Assembly (NCBI GenBank): GCA_050874905.1
Contig: JBNMLP010000020.1
Coordinates: 1 to 52,242, forward strand
DNA: 52,242 bases
Origin: NC2004 sp050874905
GTDB taxonomy: Bacteria > Bacillota > Clostridia > Lachnospirales > Lachnospiraceae
Direction of reading: 5' to 3'
A program made the position numbers and the translations under genes. This document shows positions 31,998-41,217 of the stretch, piece by piece (position 1 is the first letter of the stretch; every line of letters starts with the position of its first letter). The notes under the pieces were generated by a model. The model made no database searches. It was not told the origin of the DNA and worked only from the letters and a program-made list of their open reading frames with translations.

Positions 31998-34472
31998 TTA
32001 ATCTTCGTTCGGTTTTGTCTGTTTCCAGAATGCTCCGATCCGCCGTTCTGCGTCAGATAACGTGATTGTCTGGCAATCATCCCATTCCATTGGGAACAAA
32101 CTTTTATACTCGTCGTATTGGAAGCGGTCATCCATCAAAAGGATCACACCCCGATCCTGCTCGGTACGGATCACACGTCCTGCTGCCTGCAGCACCTTGT
32201 TCATTGCCGGATAAATATAGGCGTAAGCAAAGCCATCCATGCCCCGTTCTTTAAAATACTGGTGCAGTACATCCCGCTCATTACAGATCTGCGGCAGACC
32301 ATTCCCCACAATAAATGCACCGATCAACTGATCTTCCTTCAGATCAATCCCTTCCGAAAAGATACCACCTAAAATGCAAAACGCCACAAGAGGACGATCC
32401 GATTTCTCCCGGAATTCCAGTAAAAACCGTTCCCGTTCCTCCTCGCGCATATTTGCCTCCTGGATACGCATCCGTCTGCCATCTGAAAGTCCGCGCAGCA
32501 ATGCTACATCATACACATCCTCCATCATCTTATAAGAGGAAAAAAAGACCATATAATTGCCCGGTTTTTTGGTTGCTGCTTTTAGATATTCCACGATTCG
32601 TTCATACTGCTCGTAGTTACGATCCGTATATTTGCTCGTCACCCCTCTGGTCATTGCCAGAAAACGATTCTTTTTCTCAAAGGGCGACGGGATATAAACG
32701 GCCTTATCCTGCTGGTTCCCAGTAAGCAGCTCCTTGTAGTAAGCAATCGGAAGCATCGTGGCAGAAAAAAAGATCGTACTTCTCCCCTTTTCCAATACCT
32801 CCTGCAGACAGTGGCTTGGATTGACACAGAACAGATGCAATTCAATGTGGTCATAGCCTAACGGTTCCACATAGATCACATAATGCTCATCCAAATTCTC
32901 GTACATATCCACAAAATGATGCAGCGTAAAATAAAACTGCATCAGCTCTTCCGCCCCTTCAAAATCCGTATGCTCTTCCAGCATCTCCTCCATGCTCGCC
33001 AAAAAACGCATCATCGAAAAGCAGACATCGTTACAGGAGGAGATTGTAAGATACTTACGGTGCTCTTTCTCCATCACTTCCCGGCACTCTGCCTGATAAT
33101 CCTGCATCGCATGTTCCATCCCCAAAACTGCATGGTACGCCTGTCCGGCAAAGGCTTGCGGCAATGCTTTTAAATAGTCTGCTGCAAGTTCCACATCCTG
33201 CAAACTGATGCTGGCACTGTACATCGTTCTTCCACGTTCAATGAGGTTATGTGCTTCATCGACCAAAAACAGATAGTCCTGATGCACCGCCTGTTCCGAA
33301 AAGAAACGCTTCAAACGCACCTTCGGATCAAATACATAATTATAATCACAAATGACCGCATCCACCCAGACTGCAACGTCCAAAGACAGCTCATACGGAC
33401 ATACCCGGTAACTCTCGGCATATAGCTCGATCAGCTCTCTTGTGATCGAGGACTCCTGTGTCAATAGATCATAAAGACACTCATTTACCCGGTCATAATG
33501 TCCCTTCGCCCGTGGACAATACTCCGGATTACAATTTCTCTCCTCCATCACGCAAAGTTTATCTCTGGCAGAAATCGTCACAAAAGAAAGGGAAAGTCCC
33601 CGATCCCGCAAAGTAACAAATGCTTCCTCCGCCACGGTACGGGTGATCGTTTTGGCTGTCAGATAAAAGATCTTATCTGCCAGTCCTTCTCCCATTGCCT
33701 TTACCGCCGGAAATACAGTTGACATCGTCTTTCCTACTCCGGTCGGCGCCTGCGCATAAAGCGGTTCTTTTCGTTTCATGCTGGTATACACCATTGCCGC
33801 TAACTCCCGCTGCCCTTTGCGGTATTCAAATGGGAAAGTACACGCTTTCGCACTCTGTCTGACCGCCTCAAAATGCTTTAGTTCAAATTCTAAAAAGCGG
33901 CTGTAAGAAAATACCAGCGAAAGAAACCATTTCTCCAGCTCCTCATACGAATACTCATACCAGAAACGTTTGATCTTCTCATAGGCGATCTGCACATAAG
34001 TGATCTGTACCATCATGCGCTTCTGCCCATGTTCTCTGGCATACAGATACGCATAACATTTTGCCTGTGCCAGATGCAGCTCCTCCGGCTCCTCTAATCC
34101 CAGGACACCCCGGTACATACACTTGATCTCATCGATCGTAACAAGATCACGGTATTGCTCTGCCTTTTCCTGCATCTGCTCCCGCATCATTGGTGTAAGC
34201 AGCTTGTCCGGCAGTGGTCCGGTCAGAATGCCATCTGCCCGTCCTTCGATCGTGAGCATAGCAAATTCCAAATCCAGCTTAAGCCGCAGACCGACCTCTG
34301 CCTGATACTGGCTTCCTCCCTGCTTTTGCAGCTTGCGGTGCAGTCTGGCCCCCTCCTGCATCGCATTCACATCGCGTCCCTGTCGTCCGGACGACGTAAT
34401 ATCTCCATGGCGGAGAATAAACTCAACCAGACTTCTCACAGATATTCTTTTGTCTGGTTTCTTCTCTTCCAC
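31998..34472 (-). CDS. DinG/Rad3-type DNA helicase with N-terminal PD-(D/E)XK nuclease domain
   Basis: 824 aa. The start is GTG 34472 (or TTG 34475), because AAGGAGG lies 8 nt upstream; the ATG at 34508 lies inside the preceding terminator. The N-terminal 180 residues carry a Cas4/RecB-like nuclease pattern: EGRADGI, TIDEIKC and QAKCYAYLYA. The superfamily 2 helicase follows: Walker A APTGVGKT (about 242), four cysteines in CVMEERNCNPEYC and NEC (about 312-335) for an Fe-S cluster, LVDEAHNL (about 406) and AAGRVIRTEQDRG (motif VI). The predicted role is 5'-3' unwinding coupled to cleavage in DNA repair. Confidence 0.92.
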   Translation of the reverse strand: MEEKKPDKRISVRSLVEFILRHGDITSSGRQGRDVNAMQEGARLHRKLQKQGGSQYQAEVGLRLKLDLEFAMLTIEGRADGILTGPLPDKLLTPMMREQMQEKAEQYRDLVTIDEIKCMYRGVLGLEEPEELHLAQAKCYAYLYAREHGQKRMMVQITYVQIAYEKIKRFWYEYSYEELEKWFLSLVFSYSRFLEFELKHFEAVRQSAKACTFPFEYRKGQRELAAMVYTSMKRKEPLYAQAPTGVGKTMSTVFPAVKAMGEGLADKIFYLTAKTITRTVAEEAFVTLRDRGLSLSFVTISARDKLCVMEERNCNPEYCPRAKGHYDRVNECLYDLLTQESSITRELIELYAESYRVCPYELSLDVAVWVDAVICDYNYVFDPKVRLKRFFSEQAVHQDYLFLVDEAHNLIERGRTMYSASISLQDVELAADYLKALPQAFAGQAYHAVLGMEHAMQDYQAECREVMEKEHRKYLTISSCNDVCFSMMRFLASMEEMLEEHTDFEGAEELMQFYFTLHHFVDMYENLDEHYVIYVEPLGYDHIELHLFCVNPSHCLQEVLEKGRSTIFFSATMLPIAYYKELLTGNQQDKAVYIPSPFEKKNRFLAMTRGVTSKYTDRNYEQYERIVEYLKAATKKPGNYMVFFSSYKMMEDVYDVALLRGLSDGRRMRIQEANMREEERERFLLEFREKSDRPLVAFCILGGIFSEGIDLKEDQLIGAFIVGNGLPQICNERDVLHQYFKERGMDGFAYAYIYPAMNKVLQAAGRVIRTEQDRGVILLMDDRFQYDEYKSLFPMEWDDCQTITLSDAERRIGAFWKQTKPNED

Positions 34473-34497
34473 CAAAATTTCCTCCTTACCATAAAAA

Positions 34498-34520
34498 AAC
34501 GGCGGCATACCGCCACCGTT
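34498..34520 (-). terminator. Terminator of the phosphate operon
   Basis: On the minus strand AACGGTGGCGG pairs with CCGCCGTT and TTTTTTT follows. It lies about 35 bp after the PhoR-like kinase stop and directly before the helicase RBS. Confidence 0.8.
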
Positions 34521-34554
34521 AGTATATCAAACATTTGTTTGTATGGCAACCCTG

Positions 34555-35862
34555 CTAACTTTCTGCAAAGGTGATCGTGATCGTGGTTCCTTTTCCCACT
34601 TCACTGTCAATGGAGATCTGGGCTTTGTGAAGCTCCGCAATATGCTTGACGATCGCAAGACCCAGTCCGGTTCCCCCCGTCTTTTTGGAACGGCTTTTAT
34701 CCACCCGGAAAAACCGTTCAAAGATCCGCTCCTGATTCTCCTTGGATATTCCGATTCCATCGTCTTTGATCACTAGCTGTTCTCCGACCGTCACCCAGAG
34801 ATTTCCCTCGTCTTTGCTGTAACGGATCGCATTGTCACAGAGATTATAAACCATTTCTTCCATCTGATCCTTGTTTGCCATAATTGTTTTTGGTTTTCCA
34901 GACAAATGCACTGTCACTCCATGTTTCGCTGCATGCGGCTCCACCATATTCACACAATTCTGGCAGATTTCATAAAGATCCACAGGTTCCATGGAAATCT
35001 CATCCATGGAAGTTGCATCCAGCTCAGAAAGGTTGATAATGTCATTGATCAGCGTAAGCAGACGTCTTGAATTGCGGTGAATCTCTCCTGCAAAGCGGGT
35101 AATATCCCCCTCCGTTGCCATTCCGTTTTCAATCAGTTCCGAATAGCCGGAAATGGACGTCAGAGGAGTTTTTAATTCATGCGAAACATTTGCCGTAAAT
35201 TCCTGCCGCATTTTTGCATTTTTCAATATATCCTCATGCTGGGTACGGATCACATTGATAAAGGGCATCAGCTCCTTGTAGGTTGTAACCCGTTCCAGAT
35301 GATCCAAGTTGTCCGCCACCTGTTCGATCGGTGCGATCAGGCTTTTGGTCAGATAATGACTGAGCAGCATACAAAAAGAAAACAGAACAAGCGCGATCAG
35401 CATGATCACCGGAAACACACTGCGGTACACACTGAAAATACTTCTTGATTCCTTTGCCACACGCAGCACATTTCCACTTTTCAGCCGTTCTGCGTAGTAG
35501 AAATTGGAACGGTTGATCGTCGTTGATTTTCTGATCGCACGTCCTTCGCCTTCTTCCAACGCTTCCTTGATCTCCGGGCGATCCTTGTGATTGTCCAGTT
35601 TTTCTGCCGGCTCATAATTATCATATAGTACCGTTCCATCCGGTGCAACCAGCGTAATGCGGAGATTTTTACTTCCGGTCTGGAAAGTAGACGGATCTTT
35701 GGAAAAATCTTCCGATGCTCCCATTACATTGGCATATCCTGCCAACTCATCCATCACTTCTTTTTGGAACAGATGATAGTAGACCACCGTTGTAAATATA
35801 ACAGTGGCAATGATCGCCAGTGCTGCCACCGACATAAATCTTACATTTATCTTGTTTTTCAT
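34555..35862 (-). CDS. PhoR-type sensor histidine kinase
   Basis: 435 aa. Helix at about 12-32, an extracytosolic PAS-like domain of about 120 residues (LRITLVAPDGTVLYDN), helix at about 150-170, a short linker, HisKA FTANVSHELKTPLTSISGY (His about 226) and a HATPase with MVYNLCDNAIRYS, DDGIGIS and GTGLGLAIVKHIAELH. The layout matches PhoR. Its partner regulator is 10 bp upstream, and the operon begins with a Na/Pi cotransporter behind PHO boxes, so phosphate limitation is the likely signal. Confidence 0.94.
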   Translation of the reverse strand: MKNKINVRFMSVAALAIIATVIFTTVVYYHLFQKEVMDELAGYANVMGASEDFSKDPSTFQTGSKNLRITLVAPDGTVLYDNYEPAEKLDNHKDRPEIKEALEEGEGRAIRKSTTINRSNFYYAERLKSGNVLRVAKESRSIFSVYRSVFPVIMLIALVLFSFCMLLSHYLTKSLIAPIEQVADNLDHLERVTTYKELMPFINVIRTQHEDILKNAKMRQEFTANVSHELKTPLTSISGYSELIENGMATEGDITRFAGEIHRNSRRLLTLINDIINLSELDATSMDEISMEPVDLYEICQNCVNMVEPHAAKHGVTVHLSGKPKTIMANKDQMEEMVYNLCDNAIRYSKDEGNLWVTVGEQLVIKDDGIGISKENQERIFERFFRVDKSRSKKTGGTGLGLAIVKHIAELHKAQISIDSEVGKGTTITITFAES

Positions 35863-35871
35863 ATGCAGCTC

Positions 35872-36540
35872 CTATTCTGCCCGGTATCCAACGTTTCTTA
35901 CCGTCTTGATATGACAGCTTGCATCACCAAGCTTCTGGCGCAAAGTTTTTATATGCATATCCAGCGTACGGGATTCTCCTTCATAATCCGTTCCCCAGAC
36001 GCGCTCCATTAAAACATCACGCTTTAGTACAATGCCTGCGTTCTGTACTAACAAATAAAGAAGCTCAAACTCCTTAAAGGTAAGCTCCACAATTTCCTCA
36101 TTCACTTTCACTTTACGCTTTTTCGGATCCAACGTGATCTCACCAAGTGTTACGACATCCTCTTCCTCAGCATGACTGCGCCGAAGCAATGCTTTTACTC
36201 TGGAGATCAGTTCCATGACTCCAAACGGTTTTGTCAGGTAATCATCTGCTCCAATATCAAGTCCCTTTACTTTATCAAGCTCCGTCGTTTTAGCAGATAC
36301 CATGATTACAGGCACATGTTTGGTCTCTGCCTGCATTCTTAATTTTCTTACAATTTCCAATCCATCCTCGTCCGGAAGCATAATGTCAAGCACAACAAGG
36401 TCCGGCACCCGAAGTTTTACTCTATTATAAAACTCCTTCGCACAATCAAATGTTTCTACGGAATATCCACTGTTTTTCAAAGCAAATGCTTCAATCTCCT
36501 GAATATTTCTATCGTCTTCTACAATATAAAGCAATGCCAT
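35872..36540 (-). CDS. PhoB/PhoP-type response regulator
   Basis: 222 aa from the ATG at 36540, with AGGAGG 8 nt upstream. Receiver: YIVEDDRNI, phosphoacceptor Asp in LVVLDIMLPDEDGLE, VSAKTTE and LTKPFGVMEL. DNA-binding winged helix: ELTFKEFELLYLLVQN and LDMHIKTLRQKLGD. It should bind the TTTACA repeats upstream of the operon and so regulate its own expression. Confidence 0.95.
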   Translation of the reverse strand: MALLYIVEDDRNIQEIEAFALKNSGYSVETFDCAKEFYNRVKLRVPDLVVLDIMLPDEDGLEIVRKLRMQAETKHVPVIMVSAKTTELDKVKGLDIGADDYLTKPFGVMELISRVKALLRRSHAEEEDVVTLGEITLDPKKRKVKVNEEIVELTFKEFELLYLLVQNAGIVLKRDVLMERVWGTDYEGESRTLDMHIKTLRQKLGDASCHIKTVRNVGYRAE

Positions 36541-36552
36541 TACTTCCACCTC

Positions 36553-38331
36553 CTATGGTAACACATACTGCTCTTTAAACAGAGAAAAATACATAGAAAA
36601 CTCGGTATTATCTCCGTTTTTCAATAATTCCATATACTCATGCGCTTCCATTTCCTCATCAACCTCTTTGAGCACTCCGATTGCAATGTTACTGCAATGA
36701 TCGGAAATACGTTCCAGATCGTTAGAAAGATCGGAAAGCACAAATCCCATATCTACACTGCATTTTCCTTTTCTCAGGCGTTTCACATGCCGCTTTTTAA
36801 TCTCTTTATTCAGCTCATCGATCACTTCCTCTAACGGCTCTACAGTATGGGCAAGATTCTGGTCATCCTCGGAAAAAGCAAGCGTGGTACGATTTAAGAT
36901 CTCACTTACCGCATCCACGAACACACGGAACTCCTCCAATGCTTTCGGTGAAAATGCCTGCTCCTTTCGCTGCATTTTCCGGATTGCCATCACCATATTA
37001 AGAGCATGGTCACTGATCCGCTCGTAATCGCCGACACTGTGCTGCAGATGGGAAAGCATCCGGCTGTCCTTCTTCGTCAGATGACGGCTGGCTATCTTCA
37101 TCAGATAAGTGCCGATCTGATCTTCATAACTGTCGATCCGATTTTCCAATTCATCGACTTCTTTTTCTGTATTTTCCTCATAATTCCATAAAAGGCTGAC
37201 CGCTTTCTGGAAGGAAAGCACCGTAAGCTGCGCCATCTGCTCTGTTGCCTCTTTTGCCTCTGCCAGTGCAAATCCCGGCTGGTCTAAGAAACGCTCATCT
37301 AAAATAGATAACCCTTTTTCCTCCGGAGTCTCCTCCACCGGAGCCTCCTCTTTCTTATCCCGTACCGAAATAGTTGCCAGGAACTCCAGTGCCTTGGAAA
37401 ATGGCAGTAAGCAGATCGTAGCTCCTACATTAAACAGAGAATGGATGGTTGCGATACCCGCCGGAGTTGCCATATGCTGCAAAAAGGCAAAATGATGCAC
37501 GGTTGCATGGATCGAATAAAATACTGTCATAAATAAAAGTGTTCCAATTACATTAAAATACAGATGGACAAATGCTGCCCGCTTTGCATTTTTGGTTGCG
37601 CCAATACTGGAAAGCAGTGCCGTCACACACGTTCCGATATTCTGTCCCATAATGATCGGCAGTACAGAACCATAGCCTAAGCTTCCTGTAGCACAGAGTG
37701 CCTGTAAAATACCAACAGAGGCAGAGGATGACTGGATCACCGCTGTTAACAGCGCACCTGCGAGCATACCGAGAAACGGATTGGAAAACATCGTTAAAAT
37801 GCTGGTAAACTCCGGTACATCCTTTAACGGCTCTACCGCCCCGCTCATTGTCTCCATACCAAACATCAAAATAGCAAATCCCAGCATAATGGAACCCGCA
37901 TCCTTTTTCTTTTCTGATTTTGTGAACATCAGAAAAATAATACCGATCAATGCAAGGATGGGAGAAAAAGAACTTGGCTTCAAAAGCTGGATAAAAAAGT
38001 TATCACTTTCAATGCCGGATAAACTAAGCAGCCACGAAGTTACTGTCGTTCCGATATTGGCACCCATAATAATACCAACTGCCTGATGCAGCTTCATAAT
38101 GCCGGAATTTACAAAACCTACCACCATGACCGTGGTAGCGGATGACGACTGGATCACCGCCGTAACACCAGCTCCCAGTAATACTGCTTTGATCGGGTTG
38201 GACGTAAGCTTTGCAAGAATTGCTTCCATTTTACCACCAGAAGCTTTGGAAAGTCCATCCCCCATCAGATTCATTCCGTATAAAAATAACGCCAGGCCAC
38301 CGATCATCGTCAATACATTGAATACGCTCAT
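36553..38331 (-). CDS. Na/Pi cotransporter family protein with PhoU-like domain
   Basis: 592 aa. Two inverted transport repeats, each with a QSSSA motif (VIQSSSATTVMVVGF near 60 and VIQSSSASVGILQAL near 198), about eight helices in total, then a cytosolic PhoU-like helical domain (about 350-560). It takes up phosphate with sodium (NptA/YjbB type). First gene of the operon with the PhoP/PhoR-type pair. RBS AAGGAG. Confidence 0.95.
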   Translation of the reverse strand: MSVFNVLTMIGGLALFLYGMNLMGDGLSKASGGKMEAILAKLTSNPIKAVLLGAGVTAVIQSSSATTVMVVGFVNSGIMKLHQAVGIIMGANIGTTVTSWLLSLSGIESDNFFIQLLKPSSFSPILALIGIIFLMFTKSEKKKDAGSIMLGFAILMFGMETMSGAVEPLKDVPEFTSILTMFSNPFLGMLAGALLTAVIQSSSASVGILQALCATGSLGYGSVLPIIMGQNIGTCVTALLSSIGATKNAKRAAFVHLYFNVIGTLLFMTVFYSIHATVHHFAFLQHMATPAGIATIHSLFNVGATICLLPFSKALEFLATISVRDKKEEAPVEETPEEKGLSILDERFLDQPGFALAEAKEATEQMAQLTVLSFQKAVSLLWNYEENTEKEVDELENRIDSYEDQIGTYLMKIASRHLTKKDSRMLSHLQHSVGDYERISDHALNMVMAIRKMQRKEQAFSPKALEEFRVFVDAVSEILNRTTLAFSEDDQNLAHTVEPLEEVIDELNKEIKKRHVKRLRKGKCSVDMGFVLSDLSNDLERISDHCSNIAIGVLKEVDEEMEAHEYMELLKNGDNTEFSMYFSLFKEQYVLP

Positions 38332-38383
38332 ACTTTTTGACTCCTTTTTTTCTTCACCATTACTTTATCTTTACATTAGGAAG

Positions 38384-38435
38384 TGTAACAAGGCAGTGTA
38401 AATTCTGTTTAGGTGTTATGTAAAATCTATGTAAA
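38384..38435 (-). promoter_or_regulatory. PHO-box array
   Basis: On the minus strand TTTACA occurs at 38435-38430, 38424-38419 and 38402-38397, that is at steps of 11 and 22 bp, with a weak unit (CCTAAA) at the missing step and TTACA again near 38388. This is the TT(A/T)ACA direct-repeat pattern with 11-bp period known for PhoP in Firmicutes. It lies 53 bp and more upstream of the Na/Pi cotransporter start. Confidence 0.8.
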
Positions 38436-38440
38436 AAATT

Positions 38441-38474
38441 TTACACAGAGTTAGTCTCGGCTAACCCTGTGTAA
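38441..38474. terminator. Terminator of citrate synthase
   Basis: TTACACAGAGTTAG (38441-38454) pairs with CTAACCCTGTGTAA (38461-38474) with one mismatch. On the minus strand AAAATTTTTT follows. It ends the citrate synthase transcript immediately before the PHO-box array. Confidence 0.75.
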
Positions 38475-38494
38475 TCTTCCTTTTCTTTCTTCTT

Positions 38495-39850
38495 TTATAC
38501 ACGTTCTTCCCGTGGGATATAATGCTGCGGTGTTACAAGACTGCCATATGCCGGGCGAATGATCTTATCCGTTGTCACAAGTTCCTCCATCCGGTGCGCA
38601 CTCCATCCAACAATTCGCGCGATTGCAAAAAGCGGAGTATATAGTTCACGCGGAATCCCAAGCATATCATATACAAATCCGCTGTAGAAATCTACATTTG
38701 GACTTACTCCCTTATAGATTTTCCGATGCTCTGCGATCACCTGTGGAGCCAGTTTTTCAATATTATTATATAAGGTCATATCCTCGTCGCGCCCCTTCGC
38801 TTTGGCAAGCTGTTCCACGAAGCCTTTAAATACCCGTTCGCGAGGATCCGACAGAGAGTACACGGCATGTCCCATTCCGTAGATCAGCCCCTGCTGATCA
38901 AAGACCTCTTTTCCGAGAATGCGCATCAGGTAAGCTGCGATCTCCTCTTCGTCATGATAATCCTTGACATGGGATTTAATATCATCCATCATATTCATCA
39001 CCATAAGATTGGCACCACCATGTTTCCTGCCTTTTAAGGATGACATGGCAGCTGCAATAGCAGAATACGTGTCAGAACCCGATGATGTAACCACTCTTGT
39101 CGTAAAGGTTGAGTTATTTCCTCCCCCATGCTCCATATGAAGCAGCAACGCAATATCAAGCACTCTGGCTTCCAACTCCGTAAACTCCTGATCCGGTCGA
39201 AGCAATCGCAGGAAATTCTCTGCAATCGAAAGTTCCTTGTCTGGCCGGTGAATATACATACTTCCGTCTTTCTCATAATGATTGTACGCATGATAGCCAT
39301 ACGCTGCCATCATCGGAAAAGTTGCGATCAGCATCATACACTGGCGCAGCACATTATCAAGTGCCAGATTATCCTTTTGCTCATCATAGGAAGCCAATGT
39401 CAGAATACTTCTTGTCATCGAATTCATAATATCTGCACTTGGAGCCTTCATAATAACATCTCTTGTAAAGTTGGTCGGAAAATCCATACTGTCGTTGATC
39501 GCCTTACGAAAATCGGAAAGCTTCTTCTGATCCGGAAGTTCCCCAAATAACAGAAGGTACGCTCCTTCTTCAAAAATGTAACGCTTGCCAACTGCTCCCT
39601 GCACCAGATCACAGACATCATATCCGCGATACAACAATTGTCCGTCACACGGCACCTTTTTTCCATCCTTCTCTTCAAATGCACGGATCTGGGAAATATT
39701 GGTCAGTCCGGTCAAGACCCCCTGTCCATTTTCATCACGCAGCCCCTTCTTCACCCCATACTGAGAGTAAAGACAAGGATCGATCGCATCATTTTTTTCA
39801 CAAACCTTCGCCTGTTGTTCCATATACTGATGATTCCATTCGTTTCCCAT
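38495..39850 (-). CDS. Citrate synthase
   Basis: 451 aa from the ATG at 39850, with AAAGGAGG 6 nt upstream. It condenses acetyl-CoA and oxaloacetate to citrate. Catalytic regions: LLLHMEHGGGNNSTFTTRVV (His), the GRKHGGAN loop, YGMGHAVYSLSDPRERVF (His) and NVDFYSGFVYDMLGIP (Asp). Slightly longer than the common 430-aa form because of an N-terminal extension. It stands alone, with no aconitase or isocitrate dehydrogenase next to it, so it probably feeds glutamate synthesis. A CIRCE-like repeat lies in its upstream region. Confidence 0.95.
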   Translation of the reverse strand: MGNEWNHQYMEQQAKVCEKNDAIDPCLYSQYGVKKGLRDENGQGVLTGLTNISQIRAFEEKDGKKVPCDGQLLYRGYDVCDLVQGAVGKRYIFEEGAYLLLFGELPDQKKLSDFRKAINDSMDFPTNFTRDVIMKAPSADIMNSMTRSILTLASYDEQKDNLALDNVLRQCMMLIATFPMMAAYGYHAYNHYEKDGSMYIHRPDKELSIAENFLRLLRPDQEFTELEARVLDIALLLHMEHGGGNNSTFTTRVVTSSGSDTYSAIAAAMSSLKGRKHGGANLMVMNMMDDIKSHVKDYHDEEEIAAYLMRILGKEVFDQQGLIYGMGHAVYSLSDPRERVFKGFVEQLAKAKGRDEDMTLYNNIEKLAPQVIAEHRKIYKGVSPNVDFYSGFVYDMLGIPRELYTPLFAIARIVGWSAHRMEELVTTDKIIRPAYGSLVTPQHYIPREERV

Positions 39851-39889
39851 CACGTTCCTCCTTTCCAACAGTTGATTCTGTTCAACAGA

Positions 39890-39916
39890 TTAGCACTCTT
39901 ACATACGCAGTGCTAT
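39890..39916. promoter_or_regulatory. CIRCE-like inverted repeat upstream of citrate synthase
   Basis: TTAGCACTC (39890-39898), exactly nine bases, then CAGTGCTAT (39908-39916). The HrcA operator consensus is TTAGCACTC-N9-GAGTGCTAA, so 16 of 18 positions match with the correct spacing. It is 40 bp upstream of the citrate synthase ATG, where a repressor could block transcription. Confidence 0.6.
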
Positions 39917-40024
39917 ATTGTTTGTTTTCAAACTATGTTAGCATAAAAAAAGAAACGATGTCAACCAAGTCCACAGTTATTTCACATTTGCATGTTGGAA
40001 AAATACGTTTCTCTTATGTCGTCT

Positions 40025-40453
40025 TTATAGCATATGTTTAAGATTATCTGAGATTTTTTTCGAGACATTTGCAAACAGGCGCAGCTCCTCCTCGCTGATT
40101 CCACAAAACATCTCCTGTTCCAGCTTGTAAAACAGTCCATTGATCTCTTCCAGTACCTGATCCGATTTTTTCTCCAGTTCATAATGCACATAACGGTGAT
40201 CGTTGGCGTCTGTCGTTGCATGCACATATTTCTTTTGACATAAGGAATCTAACAGGCTTGACAAATGTCCCTTGTTCATCTGCATATCCTGTTGGATCTC
40301 TTTCGCCGTATCACTCTCAGATTTGGACAAATATAAAAGGATCAACAACTCCGTTTTTTTGAGATCATATTTTTCCTGCAATGCTTTCAATCTGGTTTTG
40401 ATCAATTGTTTAAATGCTCCACCCTGAAGCAGAATTTCCATGTCGCGCTGCAT
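40025..40453 (-). CDS. MarR-family transcriptional regulator
   Basis: 142 aa from the ATG at 40453 (AAAAGGTGG upstream; longer frames have no RBS). Winged helix-turn-helix: KKTELLILLYLSKSESDTAKEI, NKGHLSSLLDSLCQKKYV (recognition helix) and the wing DANDHRYVHYEL. Flanking helices for dimerisation follow. It may sense small phenolic or drug-like ligands. The divergent small membrane protein is a natural candidate target. Confidence 0.92.
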   Translation of the reverse strand: MQRDMEILLQGGAFKQLIKTRLKALQEKYDLKKTELLILLYLSKSESDTAKEIQQDMQMNKGHLSSLLDSLCQKKYVHATTDANDHRYVHYELEKKSDQVLEEINGLFYKLEQEMFCGISEEELRLFANVSKKISDNLKHML

Positions 40454-40630
40454 CTTTTTTCCACCTTTTCTTTTTATCCTGTTTATTGTAATATACTTTT
40501 TTCTGTCTGTGAACAGCAAAACAAAAAATGCTACCATTTTTTACCTGATTTTTACGTTACCTGGTCTACCTATTTTACACACGCCTGTTACACTGAGGAC
40601 AACATAAAGAAGAAAGACAGGTGAGACACT

Positions 40631-40867
40631 ATGACGCAGGATTTATGGAATTATTGTAAAAGTAAACATGTTGACCAGCAAAAAACCATTCGTTTCTTTC
40701 TGTTTTGTAATACACTGATTTTTGCATTTGCAGGATTGATGCTCTGGATGATCATCCGCTTATTCCTGTTTGACAGTTTAACCGGACTGCTCTGTTTCGT
40801 TGGCTACCCAGCTGTATTGTTTGGCATTTTCGGTGGAGCCTTTTATTTGATGAAACAGGAAAATTAA
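40631..40867 (+). CDS. Small two-helix membrane protein
   Basis: 78 aa. A short cytosolic N-terminus with basic residues, then two membrane helices (about 22-45 and 50-72) and a KQEN tail. RBS ACAGGTGAG before the ATG. Divergent from the MarR gene across 177 bp that must hold both promoters. Family not recognised. Confidence 0.7.
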   Translation: MTQDLWNYCKSKHVDQQKTIRFFLFCNTLIFAFAGLMLWMIIRLFLFDSLTGLLCFVGYPAVLFGIFGGAFYLMKQEN

Positions 40868-40958
40868 CTTAAGCCCCCTCCTTTTCTATCAAGGTCAAAT
40901 GGTTACATATAGAGTAGATAAGCATTACGAACATTTTGACCCTGCTATATAAAAATAG

Positions 40959-40986
40959 TACCGGCCTTACAAAAATAAGACCGGTA
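40959..40986. terminator. Terminator after the small membrane protein gene
   Basis: TACCGGCCTTA pairs with TAAGACCGGTA around a 6-nt loop. A T-rich run follows on both strands (ATTATTATT on plus, CTATTTTTA on minus). Confidence 0.6.
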
Positions 40987-41150
40987 TTATTATTCCATTT
41001 TAACACATTTCCCTTATTTTCCCTCATAACAGCCTGTATTCCATCCATCATAAAAACCCCTATCATTATGACGAAAATCGCCAGACAATGCCTCCACCTC
41101 ACTTTCAAAATTCAAATCATAAAAACATTTCAGCACTTTATAATTTATGC

Positions 41151-41182
41151 TATACTTAACATACACCGTACACTGATGTACG
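41151..41182 (+). promoter_or_regulatory. Extended -10 promoter and operator-like dyad of the MerR gene
   Basis: TGCTATACT gives an extended -10 element (TATACT 41151-41156) without a good -35. A perfect dyad CGTACA-CTGA-TGTACG (41167-41182) lies over the expected start point, which suits autorepression by the MerR-type protein encoded downstream. Confidence 0.5.
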
Positions 41183-41217
41183 ATGCAACCCCTATACGCA
41201 AGAAAGGTTACAAAATT

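Noticed and set aside
34473..34508. N-terminal extension of the helicase from the ATG at 34508
   Set aside because: That codon lies within a terminator hairpin, and the extension contains the real Shine-Dalgarno sequence read as codons.
40869..41108. 79-aa minus-strand frame beginning MKVRWRHCLAIFV
   Set aside because: It has no RBS and its frame runs through a terminator hairpin (40959-40986). It is antisense to the MerR upstream region and not convincing as a gene.
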